Part shown: positions 16,122-24,174 of the stretch, piece after piece
How positions within the stretch are numbered: the first letter of the stretch is position 1
Layout of the letters: each line of letters begins with the position of its first letter
NCBI GenBank assembly: GCA_021798955.1
Contig: JAJZBK010000001.1
Coordinates: 186,001 to 250,000, forward strand
DNA length: 64,000 bases
Source of the DNA: Actinomycetes bacterium
GTDB lineage: Bacteria; Actinomycetota; Acidimicrobiia; Acidimicrobiales; RAAP-2
Direction: 5' to 3'
The notes under the pieces: generated by a model
Seen by the model: only the letters and a program-made list of their open reading frames with translations
Told to the model about the DNA's origin: nothing
Database searches by the model: none
Made by a program: the position numbers and the translations under genes

Positions 16122-16206
16122 CCTCGGACGCCACGACCCAGGCAACCTCCCGCCCCGAGCACGCTCAGACCGGCTCGTCGAGGGCGACGGGTGCGAGCTG
16201 TTGGCG

Positions 16207-16274
16207 GCCTCGTCAGTCAGTCAGGCCTCGTCAGTCAGTCAGGCCTCGTCAGTCAGTCAGGCCTCGTCAGTCAG
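16207..16274 (+). repeat. 18-bp tandem repeat, 3.8 copies, spanning the moaC stop codon
   Basis: Units GCCTCGTCAGTCAGTCAG start at 16207, 16225 and 16243, with a 14-base partial copy at 16261. The moaC stop (16267-16269) is in the partial copy. Every unit carries TCA triplets, i.e. TGA on the moaC strand. Confidence 0.95.
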
Positions 16275-16749
16275 GACGCCGCTTCCACACCCCCGAGCTG
16301 CCGCCCATCTTCTCCCACAGCATGAGTTGACCGATGCTCATGGTGCGATCCGCCGTCTTGCACATGTCGTAGACGGTGAGCGCGGCCACGGTGCAGGCGG
16401 TCATCGCCTCCATCTCGACCCCGGTCCGGTCGACGGTCTCGACCTTGGCCTCGACCTCGACGTAGTCGTCCCCGATGCTGAAGTCGATCTGGACCGTGCC
16501 GACCAGGAGCGGGTGGCACATCGGGATCAGGTCGGCGGTGCGCTTGGCGGCCTGGATGCCCGCCACCCTGGCCGCCGCCAGGACGTCCCCCTTGGTGATG
16601 GCGTTGTTGGCAACTTTCGCCGTCGTCTCGGGGAGCATCGTCACGCGGCAACGGGCCAGGGCCCGGCGGTGCGTCGGCTCCTTCGGTGACACGTCGACCA
16701 TGCGTGCCCCACCGAGCGGATCGAGGTGGCTCAGGCTCCGGTCGGTCAT
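16267..16749 (-). CDS. moaC: Cyclic pyranopterin monophosphate synthase MoaC
   Basis: The 160-residue protein matches MoaC along its length: LDPLGGARMVDVSPKEPTHR, AITKGDVLAAARVAGIQAAK, DLIPMCHPLLVGTVQIDF and TGVEMEAMTACTVAALTVYD. MoaC converts the 3',8-cyclo-GTP product of MoaA into cyclic pyranopterin monophosphate in molybdenum-cofactor synthesis. No other moa gene is adjacent. ATG 16749 was chosen because a GGAG lies six bases upstream; an in-frame GTG at 16773 is too close to the putative -10. The stop codon lies in an 18-bp tandem repeat, so the exact C-terminus could vary between strains. Confidence 0.93.
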   Translation of the reverse strand: MTDRSLSHLDPLGGARMVDVSPKEPTHRRALARCRVTMLPETTAKVANNAITKGDVLAAARVAGIQAAKRTADLIPMCHPLLVGTVQIDFSIGDDYVEVEAKVETVDRTGVEMEAMTACTVAALTVYDMCKTADRTMSIGQLMLWEKMGGSSGVWKRRPD

Positions 16750-16776
16750 GGCGTGCTCCGGTCGTTCACGCACGTC

Positions 16777-16782
16777 AGTCTA
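16777..16782 (-). promoter_or_regulatory. Candidate -10 element for moaC
   Basis: TAGACT on the minus strand would start a transcript about 20 bases before the moaC ATG, leaving room for its GGAG ribosome-binding site. Confidence 0.4.
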
Positions 16783-16927
16783 CGGGATCCCGACCGTCCC
16801 GACCGGATTGGCACTCGATGCGTTAGACTGCTAACAGCGAGCCGGTCGTCGAGGCCGGCCGGCCGCCGTCGGGCGTAGCCCCGAATGGTGGCAGACGACC
16901 GACCAGCGCGTGAACGGAGCGAGACCG

Positions 16928-17263
16928 GTGCCGACGTACGAATACCGCTGCCAGCAGTGCGACCGGACCTTCGACGTGGTCCAGTCCTTCTCGGACGAGC
17001 CCCTTACCGCCTGCCCGACCTGTGGCGGGCCCGTCAAGAAGGTGTTCGGCTCTGTCGGCATCGTCTTCAAGGGCAGTGGCTTCTACAAGACCGACAGCCG
17101 CTCTTCGACCACGGCCTCGAAACCGCCGTCGACCGGCACGTCCGACAGCACCACCGCCACACCCTCGAGCGAGCCCGCCGCGGCATCCACCAGCCAGACA
17201 TCGTCCCCGTCCTCGTCGTCGGCCTCGACAGCCCCCACCACCCCGGCGTCAGCCGCCTCCTGA
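16928..17263 (+). CDS. FmdB-family zinc-ribbon protein
   Basis: The 111-residue protein starts with the characteristic PTYEYRCQQC and has a second pair in TACPTCGGPVKK, so Cys8, Cys11, Cys29 and Cys32 should bind one zinc. GSVGIVFKGSGFYKTDSR follows, typical of the CxxC_CxxC_SSSS (FmdB) family, and then a Ser/Thr/Pro-rich tail. The role of the family is not well defined. GTG 16928 fits both the family's start and a GGAGCGAG purine run just before it. A TAGACT hexamer at 16824-16829 could be its -10, giving a leader of about 90 bases. Confidence 0.85.
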   Translation: MPTYEYRCQQCDRTFDVVQSFSDEPLTACPTCGGPVKKVFGSVGIVFKGSGFYKTDSRSSTTASKPPSTGTSDSTTATPSSEPAAASTSQTSSPSSSSASTAPTTPASAAS

Positions 17264-17480
17264 CTCGACCGGTCACGACGCGCCGACATCGGCGAGGCGC
17301 GAACTACGCCCCGAAGGCGGTTGGAGACCATCGGCCAGGGTGCCAAGGCAGGCTCCGTGTCGACCACTGGGTGCGCCCGACGACAAGGGTCGCCGTGCAA
17401 TGACCACTCTGCGCAGTTGTGCTTACGCAGATTGCACACTTTTCTGGCCAAATCTCTCGCAAATTGATGAGGGGCGGCCG

Positions 17481-17486
17481 TACAAT
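17481..17486 (+). promoter_or_regulatory. Candidate -10 element of the second pilT gene
   Basis: TACAAT lies seven bases before ATG 17494, so the transcript could be leaderless. The preceding 65 bases are noticeably A/T richer than their surroundings. No clear -35 is seen. Confidence 0.5.
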
Positions 17487-17493
17487 GCCGCTC

Positions 17494-18606
17494 ATGGACC
17501 GTGGTGACCTCGATCGCCTGTTGATCATGCTGGCCGAGCTGGACGGTTCGGACCTCCATCTGAAGGCCGGTGCGCCCCCCCGGATGCGCATCGCCGGCTC
17601 GTTGCGCATCCTCAGCGACGAACCGTCCTTCACCGCCGAAGAGACCTTGCAGCTGGCCGAGGGCATCATGCAGCCATCGCTGCTCGAGACCTTCCGAGCC
17701 CGCCACGAGGTCGACTTCGCCTACAGCGTGCCGGGCACCGGCCGCTTCCGGGTCAACGCCTTCTACCAACGCTCGTCGGTGGCACTCGCCATGCGGAGAG
17801 TCCGGACGAGCGCCGCCACGGTGGCCGAGCTGGGGCTGCCCGACATCGTCAGTCGGATGGCCAACGAACAGCGTGGCCTGCTCCTCGTCACCGGGCCGAC
17901 CGGGTCGGGCAAGACGACCACGTTGGCCGCCATGGTCGACCACATCAACCACACTCGCGCCTGCCATGTGGTGACCATCGAGGACCCGGTCGAGTACCTC
18001 CACCGAGACGATCTCGCCGCCATCGACCAGCGGGAGGTCGGCTTCGACACCGACAGCTTCTCGTCGGCCATGCGGGTCGTCCTCCGCCAGGACCCGGACG
18101 TCATCCTGGTCGGTGAGATGCGTGACACCGAGACGGTCTCCGCTGCCCTGGCGGCCGCCGAGACAGGCCACCTCGTCCTTTCCACCCTGCACACCATCAA
18201 CGCGGCCGAGACGATCAACCGGATCGTCGACTTCTTCCCGCCCTACCAGCAGAACCAGGTCCGGGTGAGCCTGGCCGGGTCGCTCAAAGGGATCGTCTGC
18301 CAACGGCTCATCCCGACGGCCGACGGCAAGAGCCGGGTGCCCGCACTCGAGCTCATGGTGGTCAACGGGCGCATCCAGCAGGCGATCGTCGACCCGGCAC
18401 AGACCGCCGACATCGAAGGCATCGTCGCAGACGGTGAGTACTACGGCATGCGCACCTTCGACCAGTCGCTGGTCGACCTCATTGCCACGGGGACGATCAG
18501 CCTCGACGAGGCGATGAACACGGCGACGAACCCGCACGACTTGAAGGTCATGCTCGAACGGCGTGGCATCATCCAAACTGGTCAGTACGCCACCGCGTAC
18601 ACCTAG
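17494..18606 (+). CDS. pilT: PilT-family twitching motility ATPase (second copy)
   Basis: The 370-residue product has normal PilT length: DLDRLLIMLAELDGSDLHL, Walker A GPTGSGKTTT (134-143), TIEDPVEYLH, PDVILVGEMRD, GHLVLSTLHTINA and a C-terminal ERRG segment. It powers pilus disassembly. Unlike the PilT at 5542 it has no N-terminal extension, and it heads a plus-strand block with pilMN and pilO. ATG 17494 was preferred because of the TACAAT seven bases upstream and because MDRGDLDRLL matches usual PilT N-termini; ATG 17485 is an alternative with a GAGGGG ten bases before it. Confidence 0.92.
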   Translation: MDRGDLDRLLIMLAELDGSDLHLKAGAPPRMRIAGSLRILSDEPSFTAEETLQLAEGIMQPSLLETFRARHEVDFAYSVPGTGRFRVNAFYQRSSVALAMRRVRTSAATVAELGLPDIVSRMANEQRGLLLVTGPTGSGKTTTLAAMVDHINHTRACHVVTIEDPVEYLHRDDLAAIDQREVGFDTDSFSSAMRVVLRQDPDVILVGEMRDTETVSAALAAAETGHLVLSTLHTINAAETINRIVDFFPPYQQNQVRVSLAGSLKGIVCQRLIPTADGKSRVPALELMVVNGRIQQAIVDPAQTADIEGIVADGEYYGMRTFDQSLVDLIATGTISLDEAMNTATNPHDLKVMLERRGIIQTGQYATAYT

Positions 18607-18685
18607 TCGACGGGTGGCCCCGATCCTCCAGGCCTTTCCTCAAGATCCGCGCAACGCTGGCCGATAGAAAGGGAACACACCGAGG

Positions 18686-18719
18686 GGCGAGCGGTGCCGT
18701 TCCGGGCACGTTGCTCGCC
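18686..18719 (+). promoter_or_regulatory. Stem-loop in the pilMN leader
   Basis: GGCGAGC (18686-18692) pairs with GCTCGCC (18713-18719), and inside it GTGCC pairs with GGCAC. The hairpin lies 54 bases before the pilMN start. It could be the terminator of the preceding pilT gene, an attenuator, or a leader structure. The 166-base gap has no other recognisable element. Confidence 0.4.
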
Positions 18720-18772
18720 ATCGGGACGACGACGGCGGCACCAACCGGGCGTGCCGTGGGGAGAGTGCGTGC

Positions 18773-20458
18773 ATGGCACAGCTGATCGTTGGACTCGACA
18801 TCGGCACCAGCGCCGTTCGGGCCGCCGAGCTCGACACCGGACCGTCGCGCCCCGTGCTCGTCACCTACGGCCAGGTCGGCCTCCCACCCGGCTCGGTCGT
18901 CGACGGCGAGGTGCGCGACCGGGCCGCCGTCACCGAGGCGATCACCCGGCTGTGGCACAACGGGCAGTTCTCCACCTCGTCGGTGGTCGTGGGCATCGCC
19001 GGGCTCCGGGCGATCACCCGCGAGCTCGACCTCCCCTACGTCCCCGACGACGAAGTCGACTCGGCGGTGCGCTTCCAGTCCGAGGAAGTCATCCCCTTCC
19101 CACCCGAGCAGACCGTCTTGTCGGCCCAGGTCCTCACCGACTTCACATCACCCGAAGGCGGCAAGATGCGCCGGGTGCTGGTGGCGGCCGCCCATACCGA
19201 CCTCGTCAGCGGGGTGATCTCGGTGGTCGAGAGCGCCGGCCTGCAGGTCCGGGGTGTCGACCTCGTCTCGTCGGCACTGGTACGCGCCGTGTCCAGCGGG
19301 GACGGAACCGACCAGCCCGAAGCCATCGTCTCCATCGGCGCCGGCCTCACCGTCGTGGCCATCCACCAGCAGGGTCGCCCCCAGTTCGTGCGCACCATCG
19401 GTCAGGGCGGCAACGCCGTGACTGCGGCGATCTCCGGGTCGCTCGACCTGCCCATGGCCGACGCCGAGGGCCTCAAGCGCCGGCTCGGCGAAGCCACCCC
19501 CCAGGTGCAGGCGGCGGCCCAGGCCGCGCAGGAGACCATGGCCAACTTGGTCGGCGAGGTGCGCAACTCGATCCAGTACTACGCGTCGCTCCCCGGGCGC
19601 ATGCCGGTGGCCCGGGTCCTCGTCACGGGAGGTGGCTCGTACCTGGCGGGACTGCTCCCCCTGCTCGAGTCCCAGGTCCACCTTCCGGTGGTGCCGGTCT
19701 CCCCGCTCAGTCGGCTCGACACCTCCAAGCTCCCGCTCTCGGCCGAACAGGCGGCACAAGTCAGTGCCGTCCTCTCGACGCCCATCGGCCTCGCCCTCCC
19801 CGAGACCAACCCGGCGGTCAAGAAGTTCAACCTGCTGCCGCCCGAGGTGGCCAAGCGCGTCCGGATGAAGCAGCTCGAGCAGCGCGTCATGGTCGGCAGT
19901 GGGGTCGTCGTGCTGGCCCTGCTCGCCTTTGGCGGCTGGAAGTTCGTCCAGGTCCACAACGCCCAGAACAACGTCGACAACATCCAGACCTCCATCTCGT
20001 CCCTGAACGCCCAGATCCCCAAGTACGACCTCGTGGTGGCGGCTGACAACGCCTACAACGAAGGCAAGGCCCGCCGGGCCACCGTGCTCAACAGCGCCGT
20101 CGACTGGCCGGCTGTGCTGAGTGGCCTGATCGCCATCACCCCGCCGGGCGCCCAGGTCGACTCCTTCAACGGCACCTCGACGTCCGCGACGTCGGGGACG
20201 GGATCGACCTCGGCCACCACGGCAGCCGGAACGCCGCCGGCCTCGGCCGCCATCGGCTCGGTGCAGCTCAACGTCACCGGACCCGGCCCCAACCTGGCCA
20301 TCTCCCAGGCATGGATCACCAAGGTCGGCCAGTCCCCGCTGTTCGCCAACCCCGTCCAGGGGGCGACGACGACGACCAGCAGCGGGCAGGTCGCCTTCCC
20401 CTTCAGCCTGTCGGTTACTCCCACCGCTGGCTTGGCCAAGAATGCGAGCGTGCGATGA
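18773..20458 (+). CDS. PilM-PilN fusion protein of the pilus inner-membrane alignment complex
   Basis: Residues 1-340 are PilM, an actin-like cytoplasmic protein: VGLDIGTSAVRAAELD, VDSAVRFQSEEVIPFPPEQ, IVSIGAGLTVVAIHQ and VLVTGGGSYLAGLL. From residue 350 the sequence becomes PilN: the PilM-binding motif KKFNLLPPEV (352-361), a membrane helix at about 373-391 (VVVLALLAFGGWKF) and a periplasmic-type domain rich in Ser/Thr/Gly. In Gram-negative pili PilM binds the PilN INLLP peptide as two proteins; here the partners are one chain of 561 residues with no stop between them. The downstream PilO gene overlaps by four bases. ATG 18773 follows a GGGGAGAG ribosome-binding site. Confidence 0.85.
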   Translation: MAQLIVGLDIGTSAVRAAELDTGPSRPVLVTYGQVGLPPGSVVDGEVRDRAAVTEAITRLWHNGQFSTSSVVVGIAGLRAITRELDLPYVPDDEVDSAVRFQSEEVIPFPPEQTVLSAQVLTDFTSPEGGKMRRVLVAAAHTDLVSGVISVVESAGLQVRGVDLVSSALVRAVSSGDGTDQPEAIVSIGAGLTVVAIHQQGRPQFVRTIGQGGNAVTAAISGSLDLPMADAEGLKRRLGEATPQVQAAAQAAQETMANLVGEVRNSIQYYASLPGRMPVARVLVTGGGSYLAGLLPLLESQVHLPVVPVSPLSRLDTSKLPLSAEQAAQVSAVLSTPIGLALPETNPAVKKFNLLPPEVAKRVRMKQLEQRVMVGSGVVVLALLAFGGWKFVQVHNAQNNVDNIQTSISSLNAQIPKYDLVVAADNAYNEGKARRATVLNSAVDWPAVLSGLIAITPPGAQVDSFNGTSTSATSGTGSTSATTAAGTPPASAAIGSVQLNVTGPGPNLAISQAWITKVGQSPLFANPVQGATTTTSSGQVAFPFSLSVTPTAGLAKNASVR

Positions 20459-21198
20459 CCGCCATTCAGGAGTACCGCCGCCCCCTCCTCGTCGGAGCGA
20501 TCGCCCTGGTCGTCGCCATCCTCGTCTACGCCTTGCTCATCTCCCCGCAGTCCTCCAAGCTCTCCTCCCTCGACAGCCAGGCGACCCAGCTCCAGGCGCA
20601 GGAGGCCGGCTTGCAGGCCAAGCTGACGGCCCTCCAGCAGGCCAGGCAGAAGGTACCGGCCAACTGCGCCGATCTTCGCAAGATCGCCACGCAGATCCCG
20701 AGCGTGAAGACGCCGAGTGACATCGCCGCCGAGGAGTCGTCGTTCGAGACCCAGATGAACGCCCTCCTCGCCCAGACCGGCACCAGCATCGTGAGCTTCA
20801 GCGGCTTCGCTCCGCCCACCACGTCGACCGCCCCGGCCACCGGGCCGGCACCCGGAGCCGGTGTGGTTGCCATCCCGCTGACCCTGACCGTCACCGGCTC
20901 CTACGGGCAGATCTCTGCGTTCGTGTCGCAGCTCGACACCTTCCCCCGGCTCTTCGTCATCCAGACGTTCGCGCTCAGTCTGGGCTCGGGCTCGGGCTCG
21001 GGAGGCGCCACTTCCGCTCCGGCAGCCGGGGGCTCTGGCTCCTCTCCGCTGTGGGTCGGCGGCACGGTCACCCCGGCGTCCGCCGGGCCGTACTCGCTCG
21101 CCATCACCGGGTCGATCTACTACACGACCAGCCCCACGGCCCTCTCCGCCTGCAACAAGCTGCCCGCCACGACCACCACCACGGCCACCGCCCCCTGA
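20455..21198 (+). CDS. pilO: PilO-like inner-membrane alignment protein
   Basis: The 247-residue protein has a short cytoplasmic start, a membrane helix (about 10-30: LLVGAIALVVAILVYALLI), a coiled-coil (about 32-70, SSLDSQATQLQAQEAGLQAK) and a C-terminal domain with the PilO-type VTGSYGQISAFVSQLDTFPR. The tail is Ser/Gly/Thr rich. PilO pairs with PilN around the PilC platform, consistent with its four-base overlap with the PilM-PilN fusion. ATG 20455 was chosen on that overlap; the frame is open further upstream but lies inside the previous gene. Confidence 0.85.
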   Translation: MTAIQEYRRPLLVGAIALVVAILVYALLISPQSSKLSSLDSQATQLQAQEAGLQAKLTALQQARQKVPANCADLRKIATQIPSVKTPSDIAAEESSFETQMNALLAQTGTSIVSFSGFAPPTTSTAPATGPAPGAGVVAIPLTLTVTGSYGQISAFVSQLDTFPRLFVIQTFALSLGSGSGSGGATSAPAAGGSGSSPLWVGGTVTPASAGPYSLAITGSIYYTTSPTALSACNKLPATTTTTATAP

Positions 21199-21202
21199 CC
21201 CT

Positions 21203-21250
21203 TACCGGGCTACCGGGCTACCGGGCTACCGGGCCACCGGGCCACCGGGT
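21203..21250 (+). repeat. 8-bp tandem repeat, 6 copies
   Basis: Four copies of TACCGGGC and two variants with a first-base C fill the gap between the convergent pilO and alcohol dehydrogenase genes. The unit length is not a multiple of three, so slippage would not be tolerated inside a gene. Confidence 0.9.
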
Positions 21251-21283
21251 TCCGCGACCAGGGGCTCCGGGCGTGCGGCTCGA

Positions 21284-22417
21284 TCAGGCGCCGTTGCCGT
21301 AGACGAGCACGCCGCGGAGGTTCCGCCCCGCTCGCATGTCCTCGTAGCCCTCGTTGATGCCCTCGAGCGGATAGGTGCGGGTGACGAGGGCATCGAGGTC
21401 GAGGCGCCCCTGGGAGTAGAGCTCGAGCAGCATGGGGATCTCGTAGCGCGCGTTGGCCGAGCCAAAGAGGGAACCGACGATCTGGCGCTCGAAGACCGTC
21501 AGCATGATCGCCGACAGGTCGACCGAGGCCTCGGTGGCCGGGTGCATGTTGGTCACGACGATGCGACCTCGCTTACCGGCGAGCTCGGAGGCCTCGCCGA
21601 GCGCCGCACCACTGCCGACGCTCATCGCCATGATCACGACGTCGAACCCCCGGTTCCACGTCGACTCAGCGAGGTCGGCTCGGGCCTCGGCGATGGACGA
21701 GTAGGCGTGCGTCGCTCCCAGCTCGATCGCCTTGGTCCGCTTGAGCTCGACGGGGTCGACGGCGGCGATGACCCGCGCTCCCGCCGCCTTCGCCCCGAGG
21801 ATGGCACTAGCGCCGATCCCGCCGATCCCCACGATGGCCACGTAGTCGTCCGGGGCTACCCGGCCGGCGTTCACCGCCGAGCCCCAACCGGTGACGACAC
21901 CGCACCCGAGCAGACAGGCCCGGTCGAGGGGATGGGTGCGGTCGATCTTGACGCAACTGGCCTCGTTGACCACCGTGTGATGGGCGAACGTCCCGAGCCC
22001 CCCGATGGCCAGCGTGAGGTCGCGGCCTCGGGCATGGTGGCGACTGGTCAGGTCGGAGACCTGAAGGCCGCTGGCCGCCAGGCCGGCCAGGTCGCACAGG
22101 TTCGAGTGCCCGGTGGCGCAGCTCGGGCACCGGCCACAGGCCGGTACGAAGCTGAAGACCACGTGGTCGCCGGGGGCAACCGAACGGACCCCGTCGCCGA
22201 CCTCGAGGACGACGCCCGCTCCCTCGTGGCCGCCGATGGTGGGAAGCGGCCCCACGAACCCCCGCAGGTCGCCAGTCACCACGTGCTCGTCGCTGTGGCA
22301 GAGGCCGCTCGCCGCCAGTTCGACGATCACCTCGCCGGCCTTGGGTGGATCGAGGTCGATCTCTTCGACGCTCCAGGGGGTGTTCTCCTCCCAGAGGATC
22401 GCTGCGGTCGTCTTCAC
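21284..22417 (-). CDS. NDMA-dependent zinc alcohol dehydrogenase (Rxyl_3153-type)
   Basis: The 377-residue medium-chain dehydrogenase has catalytic zinc ligands Cys40 (GLCHSDEH) and His64-Glu65 (GGHEGAG). Its structural zinc cysteines are 94, 97, 100 and 108 (CGRCPSC...LC), and its Rossmann motif is VAIVGIGGIGASAILGAKAAG. The start (KTTAAILWEENTPWSVEEID) and overall pattern match the NDMA-dependent alcohol dehydrogenases of actinobacteria, which hold NAD tightly and are linked to mycofactocin; that subfamily call is from recognition, not a search. No mycofactocin gene is nearby. GTG 22417 follows GGGAGG. The open frame continues upstream through a 15-bp repeat. Confidence 0.85.
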   Translation of the reverse strand: MKTTAAILWEENTPWSVEEIDLDPPKAGEVIVELAASGLCHSDEHVVTGDLRGFVGPLPTIGGHEGAGVVLEVGDGVRSVAPGDHVVFSFVPACGRCPSCATGHSNLCDLAGLAASGLQVSDLTSRHHARGRDLTLAIGGLGTFAHHTVVNEASCVKIDRTHPLDRACLLGCGVVTGWGSAVNAGRVAPDDYVAIVGIGGIGASAILGAKAAGARVIAAVDPVELKRTKAIELGATHAYSSIAEARADLAESTWNRGFDVVIMAMSVGSGAALGEASELAGKRGRIVVTNMHPATEASVDLSAIMLTVFERQIVGSLFGSANARYEIPMLLELYSQGRLDLDALVTRTYPLEGINEGYEDMRAGRNLRGVLVYGNGA

Positions 22418-22803
22418 GGTGCCTCCCTGGCTGGTCTGCTGCGTGCTGGTCTGCTGCGTGCTGGTCTGCTGCGTGCTGGCTACACGTGGTCGGTCACTCG
22501 CCTCGGGGAGCAGTGCACCACGGGCCCGGTCCGATGGCAACGACGGCGGCAGCAGGCCGGGCACTCGGCACCTCCGGAGGTGCCACCCTGGTCCTCGTCG
22601 AGGTCCGGTGCGGTTGGACGGCCAACGAGCTGCCACTCGCGCCGTCACGGTACCACCGGGCGAACGCCGCCCCTCGGTTGCCAGTGGGAGCGGTCACACT
22701 GACGTGGCGCTGACGTGACACTGACGGTGCAAGCTCACCCGCAGCCCACGGCCCGCGACGAGCCGGCCCTCCACCGGCCACCCCGGGCGAGCCGGAGCGT
22801 TCC
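22418..22803. repeat. Gene-free gap with a 15-bp tandem repeat next to the alcohol dehydrogenase start
   Basis: Three copies of CTGGTCTGCTGCGTG occupy 22431-22475, starting 13 bases before the dehydrogenase start codon and so lying in its leader or promoter. A looser CTGACGTG repeat is seen around 22699-22725. Nothing else in these 386 bases looks like a gene or terminator. Confidence 0.7.
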
Positions 22804-24174
22804 CTACGTACCGCTCACCTGCATGTCGGCAACGGCCACCGTCTGGCCGGCGGCGACACCGGGCAGGAAGGCGAGGTCAGCGCCGACTGCCACCATCGAG
22901 CGCAACATGCGCTGGAACGTGGAAGCGACGGTCACCTCACGCACCGGCTCGGCCAGGTGCCCGTCGCGGATGCGCAGCCCTTCGGCGCCCACCGACACGT
23001 CACCGCTTACCGGGCTGACACCCGAGTGCACCCCGGTGACCGACTGGACGTAGAGGCCCTCGCCGACCGTGGCCAGCACACCTGGCTCATCGAGGTCCTC
23101 GCTGCCACCGCTGAGCACGAGCGCCCGGCACCCCGGGCCGGGCAGTCCCGCGTACCCTCCCCGCACCGCGGCGCCGTTCGGACGGGCGCCCACGCGTCGA
23201 GCCGTCACCGTGTCGTAGAGGAACTCCCGCAGCACCCCACCGTCGACCAACACGTTCCGACGGCACGCCAGGCCCTCGCCGTCGTAGACGGCAGCACCGT
23301 AGGCCCGGACGTCGGTGGGATCGTCCACCAGGGTGACCGACGCCTCGGCGACCTGCTCCCCGAGCCGGTCGGCGAAGAACGACCGACCCTTGGCAGCCGC
23401 CTCCCCCGACAGCGCCGCCGCAAGGGCGCCGAGCAGCGTCGAGGTGACCCGGCGGTCGAAGACCACCGTCATCCGCCCCGATCCCCCCTTTGCTGCGCCG
23501 AGCATGCGGACGGCCCGCTCGACCGCCTCGGCAGCAGCCGCCTCGGGGTCGAGGACGTCGTAGCTGCGCCCGACGGTGAACCCGGTGCCGGTCTGGCTGG
23601 CGTCACCGTCGCCGGCGATCACCGACACCGAGGCGTACGCCGACGTCCGCCGGCCTGTGGCCCGCACCCCGGTCGTGGACACCAGCGCCGTCTCGACGAC
23701 GACGTCGCCGTAGTCGGCCGAGGAGACCTGGCGGACGGCGGGGTGGGCTCCACGAGCCCGGGCCTCGAGGTCGAGAGCGAGGGCGACCTTGTCGGCGGTC
23801 GGCACCTGCGCCAGCGACGGGTCGAAGAGGTCGACGGCCACCGGCGGCACCCCGTCGGGGACCGCGAGGGCCAGGTGCTCGTCGGGGACGGCGAAGCCGG
23901 CGTTGTCGCGGGCAGCAGCGAGCGTCTCGGCGAGGACGGCCTCCTCGAGCGACCCGGCCCAGGCGAACCCCTGCCGGTGGTCGGCGACGACCCGCACGCC
24001 GACGCCGGCCGAGGTGGCCGACGTGAGCGATTCGACCTCGCCGGCATAGGCCCGCACGTCGGTCTCCAGGGCACGGGCCACGTAGACCTCGACCTCCTCC
24101 CCGGAGCGGGCCCAGCTCGCCACCCGTTCGGCCGCCGCCTCGAGGTCGTAACCGGCCTGCGCGTGCGGGCTCAT
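22804..24174 (-). CDS. tldE: TldE/PmbA-family metalloprotease subunit
   Basis: The 456-residue protein has the PmbA_TldD fold: an N-terminal domain (YDLEAAAERVASWARSGEEV...SLTSATSAGVGVRVVADHR), a central domain and the C-terminal segment VNGGVLREFLYDT-like region, here VDGGVLREFLYDTVTARRVG. As in other TldE/PmbA subunits there is no HExxxH, which is supplied by the TldD partner. TldD/TldE form a heterodimer that degrades unfolded peptides and matures some modified peptides. It overlaps tldD by four bases. Stop at 22804 with no obvious terminator. Confidence 0.88.
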   Translation of the reverse strand: MSPHAQAGYDLEAAAERVASWARSGEEVEVYVARALETDVRAYAGEVESLTSATSAGVGVRVVADHRQGFAWAGSLEEAVLAETLAAARDNAGFAVPDEHLALAVPDGVPPVAVDLFDPSLAQVPTADKVALALDLEARARGAHPAVRQVSSADYGDVVVETALVSTTGVRATGRRTSAYASVSVIAGDGDASQTGTGFTVGRSYDVLDPEAAAAEAVERAVRMLGAAKGGSGRMTVVFDRRVTSTLLGALAAALSGEAAAKGRSFFADRLGEQVAEASVTLVDDPTDVRAYGAAVYDGEGLACRRNVLVDGGVLREFLYDTVTARRVGARPNGAAVRGGYAGLPGPGCRALVLSGGSEDLDEPGVLATVGEGLYVQSVTGVHSGVSPVSGDVSVGAEGLRIRDGHLAEPVREVTVASTFQRMLRSMVAVGADLAFLPGVAAGQTVAVADMQVSGT

